Shown: piece after piece, positions 1-8,152 of the stretch
Position numbering within the stretch: the stretch's first letter is position 1
Layout: each line of letters begins with the position of its first letter
Assembly (NCBI RefSeq): GCF_030323025.1
Contig: NZ_CP097329.1
Location: 1,333,001-1,397,000, forward strand
DNA: 64,000 nucleotides
Reading direction: 5' to 3'
Source: Pseudanabaena mucicola str. Chao 1806
Lineage (GTDB): Bacteria > Cyanobacteriota > Cyanobacteriia > Pseudanabaenales > Pseudanabaenaceae
Made by a program: the position numbers and the translations under genes
The notes under the pieces: model-generated
Seen by the model: the letters and a program-made list of their open reading frames with translations, nothing else
Database searches by the model: none
What the model was told of the DNA's origin: nothing

Positions 1-1
1 G

Positions 2-79
2 CTTGGGGTAAGTCCTAAAGATATTATTCTTGGTTTTCGATCGCCTGAAGTGCGTGAGCGTTTGGCAGCATTGAGATAG
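2..79 (+). CDS. XisI-like protein, C-terminal end (partial)
   Basis: Open from the left window edge to a TAG. The visible 25 residues include DIILGFRSPEVRERL, which resembles the C-terminus of XisI-family proteins (fdxN-element excision controlling factor), common in cyanobacterial accessory regions. The next gene, a DUF29 protein, starts 10 nt downstream. Its Shine-Dalgarno AGGAG overlaps this stop, so the two are probably co-transcribed. Only the tail is visible, so the family call is tentative. Confidence 0.5.
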   Translation, partial: LGVSPKDIILGFRSPEVRERLAALR

Positions 80-88
80 GAGAAATTG

Positions 89-526
89 ATGACGACAAAA
101 CTTTATGATACAGATTTTTATGCTTGGACTTTGGAGCAGTCTCGGCTGTTGCAATCTGGCAATTTACAGGATTTAGATATTGAGAATTTGGTGGAGGAAA
201 TTGAGTCTTTGGGTAAGCAACAACGCCAAGAGTTGAGAAATCGATTAGGTGTTTTGATTGGGCATCTTTTGAAGTGGGCTTATCAACCAGAAAAGCGTAG
301 TAAGAGTTGGCGGTCAACAATTCGAGAGCAACGTAAGGAGGTGTTAGAACTATTAAAAGAAAATCCTAGTTTGAAGTCGTATTTGCCAGAGGCGATCACT
401 TCGGCGCATGAGTCAGGTTTGGCACTGGTTGTGCGTGAGACTCCGCTAGACTATGAGGATCTACCTGTGGAATGTCCTTTTTCTCTTGAGCAAATTTTCG
501 ATCTAACTTTTCCTGAAGGTGTTTAG
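89..526 (+). CDS. DUF29 domain-containing protein
   Basis: 145 residues when started at the ATG at 89, which has AGGAG about 6 nt upstream. A TTG one codon earlier is less likely. The N-terminal YDTDFYAWTLEQSRLL, the central LDIENLVEEIESLGKQQ and the helix around LLKWAYQPEKRSKSW are the hallmark of DUF29, a helical family multiplied in cyanobacteria and without an established biochemical role. It lies between an XisI-like tail and a toxin-antitoxin pair. The length is normal for the family and the gene looks intact. Confidence 0.85.
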   Translation: MTTKLYDTDFYAWTLEQSRLLQSGNLQDLDIENLVEEIESLGKQQRQELRNRLGVLIGHLLKWAYQPEKRSKSWRSTIREQRKEVLELLKENPSLKSYLPEAITSAHESGLALVVRETPLDYEDLPVECPFSLEQIFDLTFPEGV

Positions 527-560
527 TTCACTCTTAATCCAGTTTCTTAGAGGTGAAAAT

Positions 561-758
561 ATGGCAACGATTACTATTGATATTTCAGATAGTCAATTGC
601 AAAAGCTGCAAGACTTGGCGAGGGTGCATAGGGTTTCCCCAGAGGCACTAATTTCTGCAAATTTGGAGAGTTGGCTGAGTTCGCCTAGTCCTGAGTTTAT
701 GGATGCAGCGAAGTATGTGTTGAAAAAGAATGCTGAACTTTATCAGCGTTTAGCATAA
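561..758 (+). CDS. Antitoxin-like protein partnered with a Doc-type toxin
   Basis: 65 residues from the ATG at 561, preceded by AGAGGTG. The N-terminal strand ATITIDISDSQLQKLQDLARVHRVSPEALI looks like a ribbon-helix-helix-type DNA-binding segment. The C-terminal AAKYVLKKNAELYQRLA is a helix typical of small antitoxins that wrap a Fic/Doc toxin. Its stop overlaps the start of the next gene by one base (TAATG), the usual coupling in these operons. The toxin has been cut by an IS, so this antitoxin is probably an orphan. Assignment rests on context and motif resemblance. Confidence 0.65.
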   Translation: MATITIDISDSQLQKLQDLARVHRVSPEALISANLESWLSSPSPEFMDAAKYVLKKNAELYQRLA

Positions 759-900
759 TGCGTTATCTCACAGTTATTGAGGTCTTGGCTTTGCATGGTC
801 AAGTTATCGAGCAATCAGGCGGTAAGGATGGGATCAGAGATCTAGGTTTGCTAGAGTCAGCGATCGCTCAACCGATGATGACATTTAGTGGCATAGATCT
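758..900 (+). pseudogene. doc: Doc/Fic-family toxin, truncated by an insertion
   Basis: The 48 visible Doc residues, ending GKDGIRDLGLLESAIAQPMMTFSGIDL, match the N-terminus of death-on-curing (Doc) toxins, which AMPylate or phosphorylate EF-Tu in characterised cases. The catalytic HPFxDGNKR loop should follow some 30 residues later. Instead the reading frame enters IS4-like transposase DNA at about position 900. No downstream half of doc is found after the insertion, so sequence was deleted as well. The toxin must be inactive. Confidence 0.7.
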
Positions 901-1960
901 AAGTACAGGACAAAAATTTAATGGAGTTGAAGAAAGCCTCGGAATTGAGATGGATGTCAAAGATGATATGACGCAGGTAATCAAAGCCAAGACGAAAAAT
1001 GCTCTTAGGTAAGCGACCGTGCTTTTTAGGTTTGAGGGGATTGAGCTGAGCAAGCCAAAGCCCCGAAGAAAAAGCCCAACATAAAGCGAGGGTGAGTAAA
1101 GCAATAAGCTTAGAAAGGCGTTCAGGGTCTTGAAGGTGAGTCGCCTCCAAACAAAAGCCACGAGATTTAAAACAACCAAACAAAGTCTCAATCGCCCAAC
1201 GCTTTGCATAGTCAGTAATAGCGGTATTCGGATCATGAGCAGTAGCAACAATTAATAAATCGCCATCCTCCAGACGCATCGCCGCAATATAGAGCCAATG
1301 TTGCCAAACTAGTCTGGGCTTGGACAATACCTTGGATTGACCAACTTGGAGATCTTGGAAACAAACGTCAGCTCTTAGTTGTTTCTGCCCATCGTCAAGC
1401 AAGGTGTTTTTACGAATACGGATACGAAAACGGGTACATGGGTCACAAAGCAGGTAATCAAACCACTCTTCCCCCACAAATTCTCGGTCTGCGGTCAAAA
1501 AGTCGATTTTGCGATCTCCAAATATTTCCAGAAATCGATTACACAATTCACAACGTTCACGGGTGTTCGAGTTACCTTTTTTATCCAGCATCATCCATAC
1601 CAATGGGAATGCGATACCGTGATGCACTACTCCCAATGTCAGCACATTAAATACCGTCTTACCAAATCTCCAATCGGTGCGGTCGATACTGATTACCCAT
1701 GGTTCAGGTATTTTCATCACTTTGACGACCATTAAAGCGATGCTTTCATAGTCCACTTCAAACTCTCGAAAAAATCTCTGTAATCTCTTATAGTGTGATT
1801 CGACTTTGGCTTCACCTCTAAATCCTGTAGCGATTTCGTCTAGGTTTACTGTCTTTACTCGCATTAGTGCGATCAGGAACATCGACACAAATAAGAGTCT
1901 TGCTCCATTCCATTGCAGATGTTCATGTAACTTTTCGCGAAATACGCTAATCTCTTTCAT
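899..1960 (-). CDS. IS4-family DDE transposase
   Basis: 353 residues. The RNase-H-like catalytic core shows the expected order: VISIDRTDWRFG (first Asp), DFLTADREFVGEEWF (second Asp) and KRWAIETLFGCFKSRGF (Glu in the YREK-like region). This is typical of IS4-related transposases. It cuts and pastes its own element. It sits inside a doc gene on its left side and abuts a membrane-protein gene on its right. The open frame is complete; activity is unknown, and the C-terminus reaches exactly to the broken toxin. Confidence 0.85.
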   Translation of the reverse strand: MKEISVFREKLHEHLQWNGARLLFVSMFLIALMRVKTVNLDEIATGFRGEAKVESHYKRLQRFFREFEVDYESIALMVVKVMKIPEPWVISIDRTDWRFGKTVFNVLTLGVVHHGIAFPLVWMMLDKKGNSNTRERCELCNRFLEIFGDRKIDFLTADREFVGEEWFDYLLCDPCTRFRIRIRKNTLLDDGQKQLRADVCFQDLQVGQSKVLSKPRLVWQHWLYIAAMRLEDGDLLIVATAHDPNTAITDYAKRWAIETLFGCFKSRGFCLEATHLQDPERLSKLIALLTLALCWAFSSGLWLAQLNPLKPKKHGRLPKSIFRLGFDYLRHIIFDIHLNSEAFFNSIKFLSCT

Positions 1961-2001
1961 AGGGGTTTTATTTCTCCGATCGCTTGCGGCTCAGTTCTCC
2001 T
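899..2001 (-). mobile_element. IS4-like insertion sequence (ends not fully resolved)
   Basis: One transposase fills most of the element. The left boundary lies near 899, where Doc similarity stops and the transposase stop codon begins. The right boundary lies between the transposase start (1960) and about 2001. Near both outer edges there is a CATAG/CTATG pentamer in inverse orientation (893-897 and 2000-2004), but I could not find a longer convincing inverted repeat or a target duplication. The left end may therefore be truncated. Confidence 0.6.
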
Positions 2002-2712
2002 ATGTTCAAAAATCCCCAAACAAAGAATGCATCTTTTTCATATAGGGCATTTTGGCAAGTCCAAGTTACCAAAGACTCTCTACAGTTAGTAGAAGAGGAT
2101 AGGCAGTTATATTTTATTTTCTTGACACCTCTTCAAGAATACACACGTCAGATGTTCTACTCTGGCTGGCTTTTGACCATCACTTCTGAGGTATTGATTG
2201 CTTCAATTTTTCTGTGGTGGCGCAAAGTCTCTCGCCAGATTATTGTGAGAACATTAGTAGCGATCGCGATGGTTAATTTATTTAGCTATCCCGTTGTTTG
2301 GTCATTTTTCACATCCTTAGAACCATTCCAAATTCTCTTAGGAAGATATTTAGGGATTAGCTCTCTAGTTGTGGCACTTGTTTATGGGTTGATTATGTAT
2401 GGCAGACGTAGTGCTTCTTCTAAAAAGATCATCTTCATTTCTTTACTTGCTTTTATTGTGTTGAATATTGCTGGTGGTTTTATCGCTCTCTGGTTTGGTT
2501 ATGGGAATAGGCTCCCTATCGCCCAAGGAATTCCTTATCGTTGGACAATGCCAATCTCTGAGGTCTTTGCCGTAGTTTATGAAGCATGGTTGATCGCCAC
2601 ATTAAGCCTTGGGCAATTGTCGCTAAAGCAGTCTGGAGTTCTCAGTTTACTGACCAATGTAACCAGCTTGGTTTTGGGATTGATAATTTTTGGAACCAGT
2701 CTTTTTACTTAG
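2002..2712 (+). CDS. Multi-spanning membrane protein, N-terminus possibly altered by the IS
   Basis: About 236 residues from the ATG at 2002. Roughly six hydrophobic helices are visible, among them GWLLTITSEVLIASIFLWW, TLVAIAMVNLFSYPVVW, YLGISSLVVALVYGLIM and IIFISLLAFIVLNIAGGF. A polar segment of about 45 residues precedes the first helix and could be periplasmic. I do not recognise the family. The gene begins right at the edge of the IS4-like element, so its native start and promoter may be missing. Confidence 0.55.
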   Translation: MFKNPQTKNASFSYRAFWQVQVTKDSLQLVEEDRQLYFIFLTPLQEYTRQMFYSGWLLTITSEVLIASIFLWWRKVSRQIIVRTLVAIAMVNLFSYPVVWSFFTSLEPFQILLGRYLGISSLVVALVYGLIMYGRRSASSKKIIFISLLAFIVLNIAGGFIALWFGYGNRLPIAQGIPYRWTMPISEVFAVVYEAWLIATLSLGQLSLKQSGVLSLLTNVTSLVLGLIIFGTSLFT

Positions 2713-2732
2713 CTTCTATGCTAGGTTTGTGA

Positions 2733-2825
2733 TTCGATCGCACCCTCAGCATCATTGGCGATCGTACAACCACCGAAAATGTCATCAGTCCCGCAGGACG
2801 AGAAATCATCGTCATTCGGGGATAG
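2733..2825 (+). pseudogene. Short gene remnant
   Basis: An open stretch of 30 codons, with an in-frame stop just upstream and no start codon, reads FDRTLSIIGDRTTTENVISP followed by AGREIIVIRG and a stop. The composition looks like real protein, perhaps a beta-rich C-terminus. No function can be assigned. It lies tail to tail with the efflux pump gene. Confidence 0.25.
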
Positions 2826-2865
2826 ATAATTAATTCGATTCAAGGTGACACAGTTTAAAACTTTT

Positions 2866-5800
2866 TTACTGAAGGGATGTGACATGATTTGCCTGTTTCA
2901 AAATAGCTTTAGACCTATTTACGAACAGTAAATAAGCGCAGGGAATGAAGTAGAGTGCCAGCATTGTCGCGCCAAATACTCCACCCGCAATGACCACTGA
3001 GAGGGGTGGCCAGAATCCGCCTCCTGAAAGAATCAAGGGTAAAAAACCTGCCATCGTCGTGAAGGTAGTAGTGAGAACATGGCGAGTGGTGTGGAGAATT
3101 ACATCAATCATTGCTTGGCGATCGCCTGTTTGTGCTTTGAGATCGGTTTTGAGCGCAGTCAGCACGGTAATAGAATCATTCACCGCTACACCGACTAGTC
3201 CAACAGTGCCAATGATCGGGTTGAAGCCGAAGGGATAGTTAAATAGCCAGAGGGATAAGCCGCCTAATCCCACCGAAAGAATTGCCACAATCCCGATAAA
3301 TCCCGCTAAGGCAAAGGAATCCATCGACAAAATTAAAGTAATCACAAGGGCGAGCCCTAAAACGATGCCATAACCTAGTAGTCCGCCTGTGGCGCTAGTT
3401 CGTTCGGCTTCTTCGCCACCAAATTCTAAAGTATAGCCCTGTGGCAATTGGAACTGTTTAGCTAAGATAGGACGAAACTCAGCTAGAGCTTGGCTAGGGA
3501 GAGTCCCCGCCGTGAGGTAGCCTTCGACGGTACTGACTCGCCGCCCATTTTTACGGGTGATCGCCGCATTTTTGGCTTCGAGGGTGAGGGTGCTGATCGA
3601 CTCTAGGGGAATATAGCCATTGCGATCGCTGGGCAAAATACTGGTCGATTGCAGTTGATTGAGGTCAGCCCGTTCGCGATCACTAAATCTGACGCGCACA
3701 GGAATTTCTTCCGTATCTTCGAGAATTGTGCCGCCGCGAATGCCCTCGGTGGCACTGTTTAACTGTTGAGCGATGTCGCGGCGACTCAGACCCCGCGATC
3801 GCGCTTCTGGCTCATCAATTTGTAAAGCAAGTTGGGGAAAGCGATCGGTCAGACGAGTTCGCACATGGGTAATTGATGGTAGCTGCACCAATAGCGATCG
3901 CAATTGCTCACTAATATTTTGTAAAATATCAACATCATTGCCATAAACCTGCAATTCAATCGGGGCTTCAAAGGGCGGACCTTGCTCAAATTGACGCACC
4001 AATACCCGCGCCGCAGGAAAGGCGGCATTCATTTCTATTTGGATATCTTGGATGAGTTTGTTAGGAGCAACGCCTTGAGTTTGTAAGATCGCATTGGCAA
4101 AGCTGCTGTCATTCTCGCGATTTGTGATTTGGTTGTAGTAAACCCTAGGAGCGCTCCGCCCTAGCATCCAATGCACTTGCTGAATCTCTGGATGAGTCCG
4201 CAACTGCTTTTCCACATCTTGGGTTAGGTTTTGAATTTGGATGATAGAACTGGCGGCGGACATCTCTATCTCTAGGGTAAGCTGTTCGCGATTGGCTGGT
4301 GGGAAAAACTGCAAACTGAGGCTGCTCATCAACACAAAGCCGATGCAGGAGGGTATTAGGGTGAGAACGATCGCTCTTTTGGGATGGCTCAGCGCCCAGT
4401 TTAGCGATCGCCGATACCATCGAGTTAAGCCTTGATTGGAGAATCCTGTCTGCAACCATTGGCGATTACCGATCGCCTGAAAAATGATGCCACTGCTTGT
4501 AAAAGTGCGTTGATGACTCCAGCGATATACAATGGCAGCAATCGCTGGGGTAATCGTCAGGGCAACGACAAGGGAAGCCATAACTGCCAAAATCACATTC
4601 AGTCCAATTGTCCCCACAAATTCGCCCACAGCCCCTGGGAGTAATGCGATCGGTGCGAAGGAAAATACGGTGGTTAATGTGCCGCCCCATAGTGGCGCTC
4701 GCAAATACTGTACTGTATCTAAAATTGCTTCTTCAAGGGGCATTCCTTGCTTGATTCGCATATTCATTTCATCGACTAAAATAATCGCATTGTCAATGAG
4801 AATGCCCAAAGCGACAATTAGCCCCGTCACAGACATTTGGTGTAAGGGAATGCCCAAAATACCCATGCCAATTAAGGCGATCGCCACACAAAGGGGCAGA
4901 GTAATTTGCACCACGATCGCCTGTTGCCAACCCATCATCAAGATACAGATTAAAAATAGAATCAGCGCACCCGATAGCAGATTACTAATTAAATTATTTA
5001 ATCGTGCTGTCACATAGCTACTTTGATCGAAGACAACTTCTAAACTAAGCCCCTTTGGTAAATCCGCTTGAAATTCTCTAAGCACTTTTTGAGCATCGAC
5101 TGACCAGTGATCAAGTCTATATTGTGGCTGTACATAGACTCCAATCATGATCGCAGGTTTGCCTTTAGCGATCGCCAATTCTGTGGGCGGCATAGCAATC
5201 CCTTTGCTGACAGTGGCAATGTCACCCAATAGACGAAAATCACGATTAGATTGGCAGGAGGGACATCGGATTGGAATCTGTTGCAGACGGCTCAATGTAT
5301 CCAGTTCACCCTTAACTTCATACAGCAAATTATTCTCACCCCGAAACTGTCCTGCTGAGGTTTTGGCATCGCTTTGTTGGATTTGGTTAGCGAGTTCAGC
5401 AGGGGTAATTCCCAAACTAGCGAGATTATTGGTATTCACTTCTACAGCAATCTCTTCATTGGGCGCACCAAAGATTCTTGTTTCATCGGTTCCCGATATC
5501 GCCTTGAGCGAAGTTTCTAACATTTCGGCTCTACGCCGCAAAATTGCATAGTTGGGCGGACTATCCTGCTCCCAATTAATAGAAGTTAACAATGCGTAGC
5601 CACGCACTTCACCCTCATCTAGTTCTGGTTCCGTTGCTTCGACGGGGAGAGTGGCGCGAACATCACGCAATTTATCGCGCACTCGCGACCAAACCAAAGG
5701 TACTTGACTTCTACTAACGTTATCTAAAAGCTGTACAGAAATCGTCGATACTCCTGTCCTTGAGGTTGATTCATAGGTCTGAATTTCAGAGATTTCGGCA

Positions 5801-6006
5801 ATCTTCTCTTCGATGGGATCGGTGACCAAGGTTTCGGTGCGCTCAGCAGTTCCACCTGGGAGGAAAGTGGTAATCAGCGCGAAACGTGATGTCAGTTCAG
5901 GATCTTCTAATCGCGGTAAAGATTCATAGTTGACGGTTCCCCAAGCAACGATCAAGAAGATGACCAAAGCCAATAGGCGAAGGTTGCGAAAGAATAGTTG
6001 TGCCAT
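2866..6006 (-). CDS. RND-family efflux transporter permease
   Basis: 1046 residues, the usual length of inner-membrane RND pumps (AcrB/MexB type). It has the classic internal duplication: a TM helix at the N-terminus, a large periplasmic porter loop, five or six TM helices around residues 335-480, then a repeat of this layout. The TM4 motif GILIDNAIILVDEMNMRIKQ carries the proton-relay aspartate region. The matching GVAVNDSITVLTALKTDLK lies in the second half. It would export drugs, lipophilic compounds or metals using the proton gradient; the substrate cannot be told from sequence. It starts 26 nt after the adaptor gene ends, so they form one operon facing away from the PadR regulator. Confidence 0.92.
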   Translation of the reverse strand: MAQLFFRNLRLLALVIFLIVAWGTVNYESLPRLEDPELTSRFALITTFLPGGTAERTETLVTDPIEEKIAEISEIQTYESTSRTGVSTISVQLLDNVSRSQVPLVWSRVRDKLRDVRATLPVEATEPELDEGEVRGYALLTSINWEQDSPPNYAILRRRAEMLETSLKAISGTDETRIFGAPNEEIAVEVNTNNLASLGITPAELANQIQQSDAKTSAGQFRGENNLLYEVKGELDTLSRLQQIPIRCPSCQSNRDFRLLGDIATVSKGIAMPPTELAIAKGKPAIMIGVYVQPQYRLDHWSVDAQKVLREFQADLPKGLSLEVVFDQSSYVTARLNNLISNLLSGALILFLICILMMGWQQAIVVQITLPLCVAIALIGMGILGIPLHQMSVTGLIVALGILIDNAIILVDEMNMRIKQGMPLEEAILDTVQYLRAPLWGGTLTTVFSFAPIALLPGAVGEFVGTIGLNVILAVMASLVVALTITPAIAAIVYRWSHQRTFTSSGIIFQAIGNRQWLQTGFSNQGLTRWYRRSLNWALSHPKRAIVLTLIPSCIGFVLMSSLSLQFFPPANREQLTLEIEMSAASSIIQIQNLTQDVEKQLRTHPEIQQVHWMLGRSAPRVYYNQITNRENDSSFANAILQTQGVAPNKLIQDIQIEMNAAFPAARVLVRQFEQGPPFEAPIELQVYGNDVDILQNISEQLRSLLVQLPSITHVRTRLTDRFPQLALQIDEPEARSRGLSRRDIAQQLNSATEGIRGGTILEDTEEIPVRVRFSDRERADLNQLQSTSILPSDRNGYIPLESISTLTLEAKNAAITRKNGRRVSTVEGYLTAGTLPSQALAEFRPILAKQFQLPQGYTLEFGGEEAERTSATGGLLGYGIVLGLALVITLILSMDSFALAGFIGIVAILSVGLGGLSLWLFNYPFGFNPIIGTVGLVGVAVNDSITVLTALKTDLKAQTGDRQAMIDVILHTTRHVLTTTFTTMAGFLPLILSGGGFWPPLSVVIAGGVFGATMLALYFIPCAYLLFVNRSKAILKQANHVTSLQ

Positions 6007-6032
6007 TAGTTCATCTGCTAGAGGTTTACTTG

Positions 6033-7349
6033 TTATTTAGTTACCGTTTGCCCATTGACTAAGCGCTGTGTACCGCTGCTGACAACTTCTTCATTTGCAG
6101 AGATAGTACCTCTCACGAGAACGCGATCGCCTTCTGTATGCAGAACTTCCACATCGCGCTTTTCGACGCGATAGGCATCCCCATCACGGGCGATCACAAA
6201 GCATGACCACAACCCACGCTCACCCCTAGAGAGCGCCGTAGTCGGCAGCCAAAAGCCTTGTATTTGCTCAGTTTGTGATACTTTCAGTCGTGCGATTTCG
6301 CCCGATTTCGGCATTGCTAGATTAGCTATCTTGTTATTTGATTTATTTACCGTTTGACTAGAATTTTGCAATTTCAGAACTACTGTACTAGTTCGGGTTT
6401 GCAAATTAGTTTCAGGCTTAATGGCGATTACGATCGCCGTGTAAGCGCGATCGCCAATCTCCACAGTCTGATTACTGCCTACGGTCAAGGTTGAGACGAC
6501 TGAAAAAGGTACACCGATTTCTAGCTCTGGATTTGCCGATTCCACCAACCGTACGATCGCTTGTCCAGCCTGCGCGACGCTGCCTTCATCAAGATTGCGC
6601 TCACCGATGACACCTCGGAAGGGAGCCGTTAAATTACTCTTGGCGATGGTGATTTCTAAATCTAGAATGCTAGCTTCGATCTGAGCAACTGCCGCTGCTT
6701 GAGCATTGATTTGCTCAATTCTCGCGCCATTTTGGACTTCTTCTAGTTGACTTTGCGCCGCCGCTAAGCGATCGGACAAGGCATCACGATTAAAGGCAAC
6801 CTCTTCAAATTGTTCTTTACTGACTGCCCCTTCTTTATATAGCGATTCTCTTCGCTGGCTGCGAGTATTGGCTAGGCGCAACTGATTTTCTAAATCAGAA
6901 ACCTGCGATCGCGCCGATGCAATTACTTCCCGTCGCGATCCATTCTGCAATTCCTGTAACTGTGCTAAGGCTCGTAACCTCTGCGCCTCCAACTGCGATA
7001 ATTGCGCCTGTAGATTTTGCGTATCTAATCTGGCAATTACGGCTCCTGCTTCTACAACCTGTCCGCGATCGTAGAGAACTTCAATTACTTTGCCAGCACG
7101 CTCAAACCCCAGATCAGTGCGCCTTGTTGCCACAACTTCGCCTGTGTAATAGCGAGTGATGTTGTAAGAGTTTACAGGCGTGAGACTAATGACAGATACC
7201 GTCAGAGGTTTTGTAATTGCTAGCTGCTCTGGGAGCGCAAAACGTTGATAAAGAATAACTCCTGTACCTACTACAACCAAACCGCTCGCAACAATACCAA
7301 TCCAATAGTTGCGCTGCAAACCGATGCTGCTGATTTTCTCTGTATTCAT
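6033..7349 (-). CDS. HlyD/AcrA-type periplasmic adaptor of the RND pump
   Basis: 438 residues. A single N-terminal membrane anchor (about 15-35) is followed by half of a biotinyl-lipoyl domain (GEVVATRRTDLGFERAGKV). A long alpha-hairpin of heptads rich in Gln, Leu and Glu (about 110-220) comes next, then the second lipoyl half (SNLTAPFRGVIGERNLDEG) and beta-barrel domains. This is the membrane fusion protein that bridges the pump to an outer-membrane channel. It is the first gene of the two-gene efflux operon, and its promoter region is shared with the divergent padR gene. No TolC-like gene is nearby. Confidence 0.92.
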   Translation of the reverse strand: MNTEKISSIGLQRNYWIGIVASGLVVVGTGVILYQRFALPEQLAITKPLTVSVISLTPVNSYNITRYYTGEVVATRRTDLGFERAGKVIEVLYDRGQVVEAGAVIARLDTQNLQAQLSQLEAQRLRALAQLQELQNGSRREVIASARSQVSDLENQLRLANTRSQRRESLYKEGAVSKEQFEEVAFNRDALSDRLAAAQSQLEEVQNGARIEQINAQAAAVAQIEASILDLEITIAKSNLTAPFRGVIGERNLDEGSVAQAGQAIVRLVESANPELEIGVPFSVVSTLTVGSNQTVEIGDRAYTAIVIAIKPETNLQTRTSTVVLKLQNSSQTVNKSNNKIANLAMPKSGEIARLKVSQTEQIQGFWLPTTALSRGERGLWSCFVIARDGDAYRVEKRDVEVLHTEGDRVLVRGTISANEEVVSSGTQRLVNGQTVTK

Positions 7350-7417
7350 AATTTGCTGTGTGTAATTTGCTCTGCGGCAGTTGTGAGGGATAATTTGCTA
7401 AAACATCCCTAAAACTC

Positions 7418-7463
7418 AACGTGATTATTGATGTAATTTTTAACGTGATTAAGAACGTGATTA
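7418..7463. promoter_or_regulatory. Three direct repeats of AACGTGATTA upstream of the efflux operon
   Basis: AACGTGATTA occurs exactly at 7418-7427, 7442-7451 and 7454-7463, with start-to-start distances of 24 and 12 bases (multiples of about one helical turn). They lie 69-114 bases upstream of the adaptor start, on one face of the helix. This looks like an activator or repressor array, but no protein can be named. It could also be a chance repeat. Confidence 0.4.
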
Positions 7464-7484
7464 AGTGCCAAAACCAGACAGCCT

Positions 7485-7530
7485 TATAAAACTAAATTTA
7501 TAAAGCTAGTTTTATACAACAAGTTGTATA
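7485..7530. promoter_or_regulatory. Candidate PadR operator dyads in the divergent promoter
   Basis: Two overlapping dyads sit 55-100 bases before padR. The first has perfect 10-base arms, TATAAAACTA at 7485-7494 and its complement at 7507-7516. The second is TATACAAC, two bases, GTTGTATA at 7513-7530. PadR repressors are known to bind such AT-rich dyads next to their own gene and the divergent pump genes. The binding itself is inferred from position. Confidence 0.55.
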
Positions 7531-7584
7531 TGTCAAGTAAAATTAAATACAAATTCAAGCAAAAGTCAAACCAAACTCAAACCT

Positions 7585-8115
7585 ATGACCCTATCCCATG
7601 CGATCGCCACAATCTTGCTCCAATCACCTCATACTGGTTATGATGTCGGCAAAGAATTTGATGAAAAAGTAAGTTGCTACTGGCAAGCCACATCGCAGCA
7701 GATTTATCGCGAACTAGCGAAAATGCAGGAAAAAGGTCTGGTCGAAGTTGAAAATGTACCGCAGTTAAATCGACCTGATAAAAAGCTCTATTCCTTAACT
7801 GAGTCAGGTAAACAAGAATTAATGGCATGGATTACTGAACCATCAGAGCCAACAGCAATTCGAGAGAGCTTACTGGTCAAAGTCAGGGCTGGATATATTA
7901 TGCCTGATGAGATTTTAATCGAAGAAATCAAGCGCCGCAAAAAGCTCCATCAACAAAAATTAGCCCATTATCACTCGGTAGAAGCAGAAATTAATATCGC
8001 AGAGTTAACTTGTCCTCAACGTCATATGTATCTCACCCTCCGTTGTGGTATTCGTTACGAAACATCGTGGATTGAATGGTGTGATGAGGCGATCGAGCAA
8101 TTACAGCAAGAATAA
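7585..8115 (+). CDS. PadR-family transcriptional regulator
   Basis: 176 residues. The N-terminal 75 form the PadR winged helix: GYDVGKEFDEKVSCYWQATSQQIYRELAKMQEKGLVEVE is the recognition-helix region, followed by the wing KKLYSLTESGKQEL. The C-terminal half (about 90-170) is the helical dimerisation domain (Vir_act_alpha_C type), with the coiled stretch IEEIKRRKKLHQQKLAHYHS. PadR proteins usually repress adjacent efflux genes and release DNA on binding the drug or phenolic ligand. The divergent layout with the RND operon supports that role. Confidence 0.9.
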   Translation: MTLSHAIATILLQSPHTGYDVGKEFDEKVSCYWQATSQQIYRELAKMQEKGLVEVENVPQLNRPDKKLYSLTESGKQELMAWITEPSEPTAIRESLLVKVRAGYIMPDEILIEEIKRRKKLHQQKLAHYHSVEAEINIAELTCPQRHMYLTLRCGIRYETSWIEWCDEAIEQLQQE

Positions 8116-8152
8116 GAAAGACTCAATTTGTTCAGTTGTTACTTGACTCCTT

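Noticed and set aside
4532-5017. 161-codon plus-strand frame inside the RND pump gene
   Set aside because: Fully antisense to a conserved RND gene and low in recognisable motifs.
7418-7463. Possible CRISPR-like array from three AACGTGATTA repeats
   Set aside because: Only 10 bases, uneven spacing (24 and 12), and no spacer-like units. Listed instead as possible regulatory repeats.
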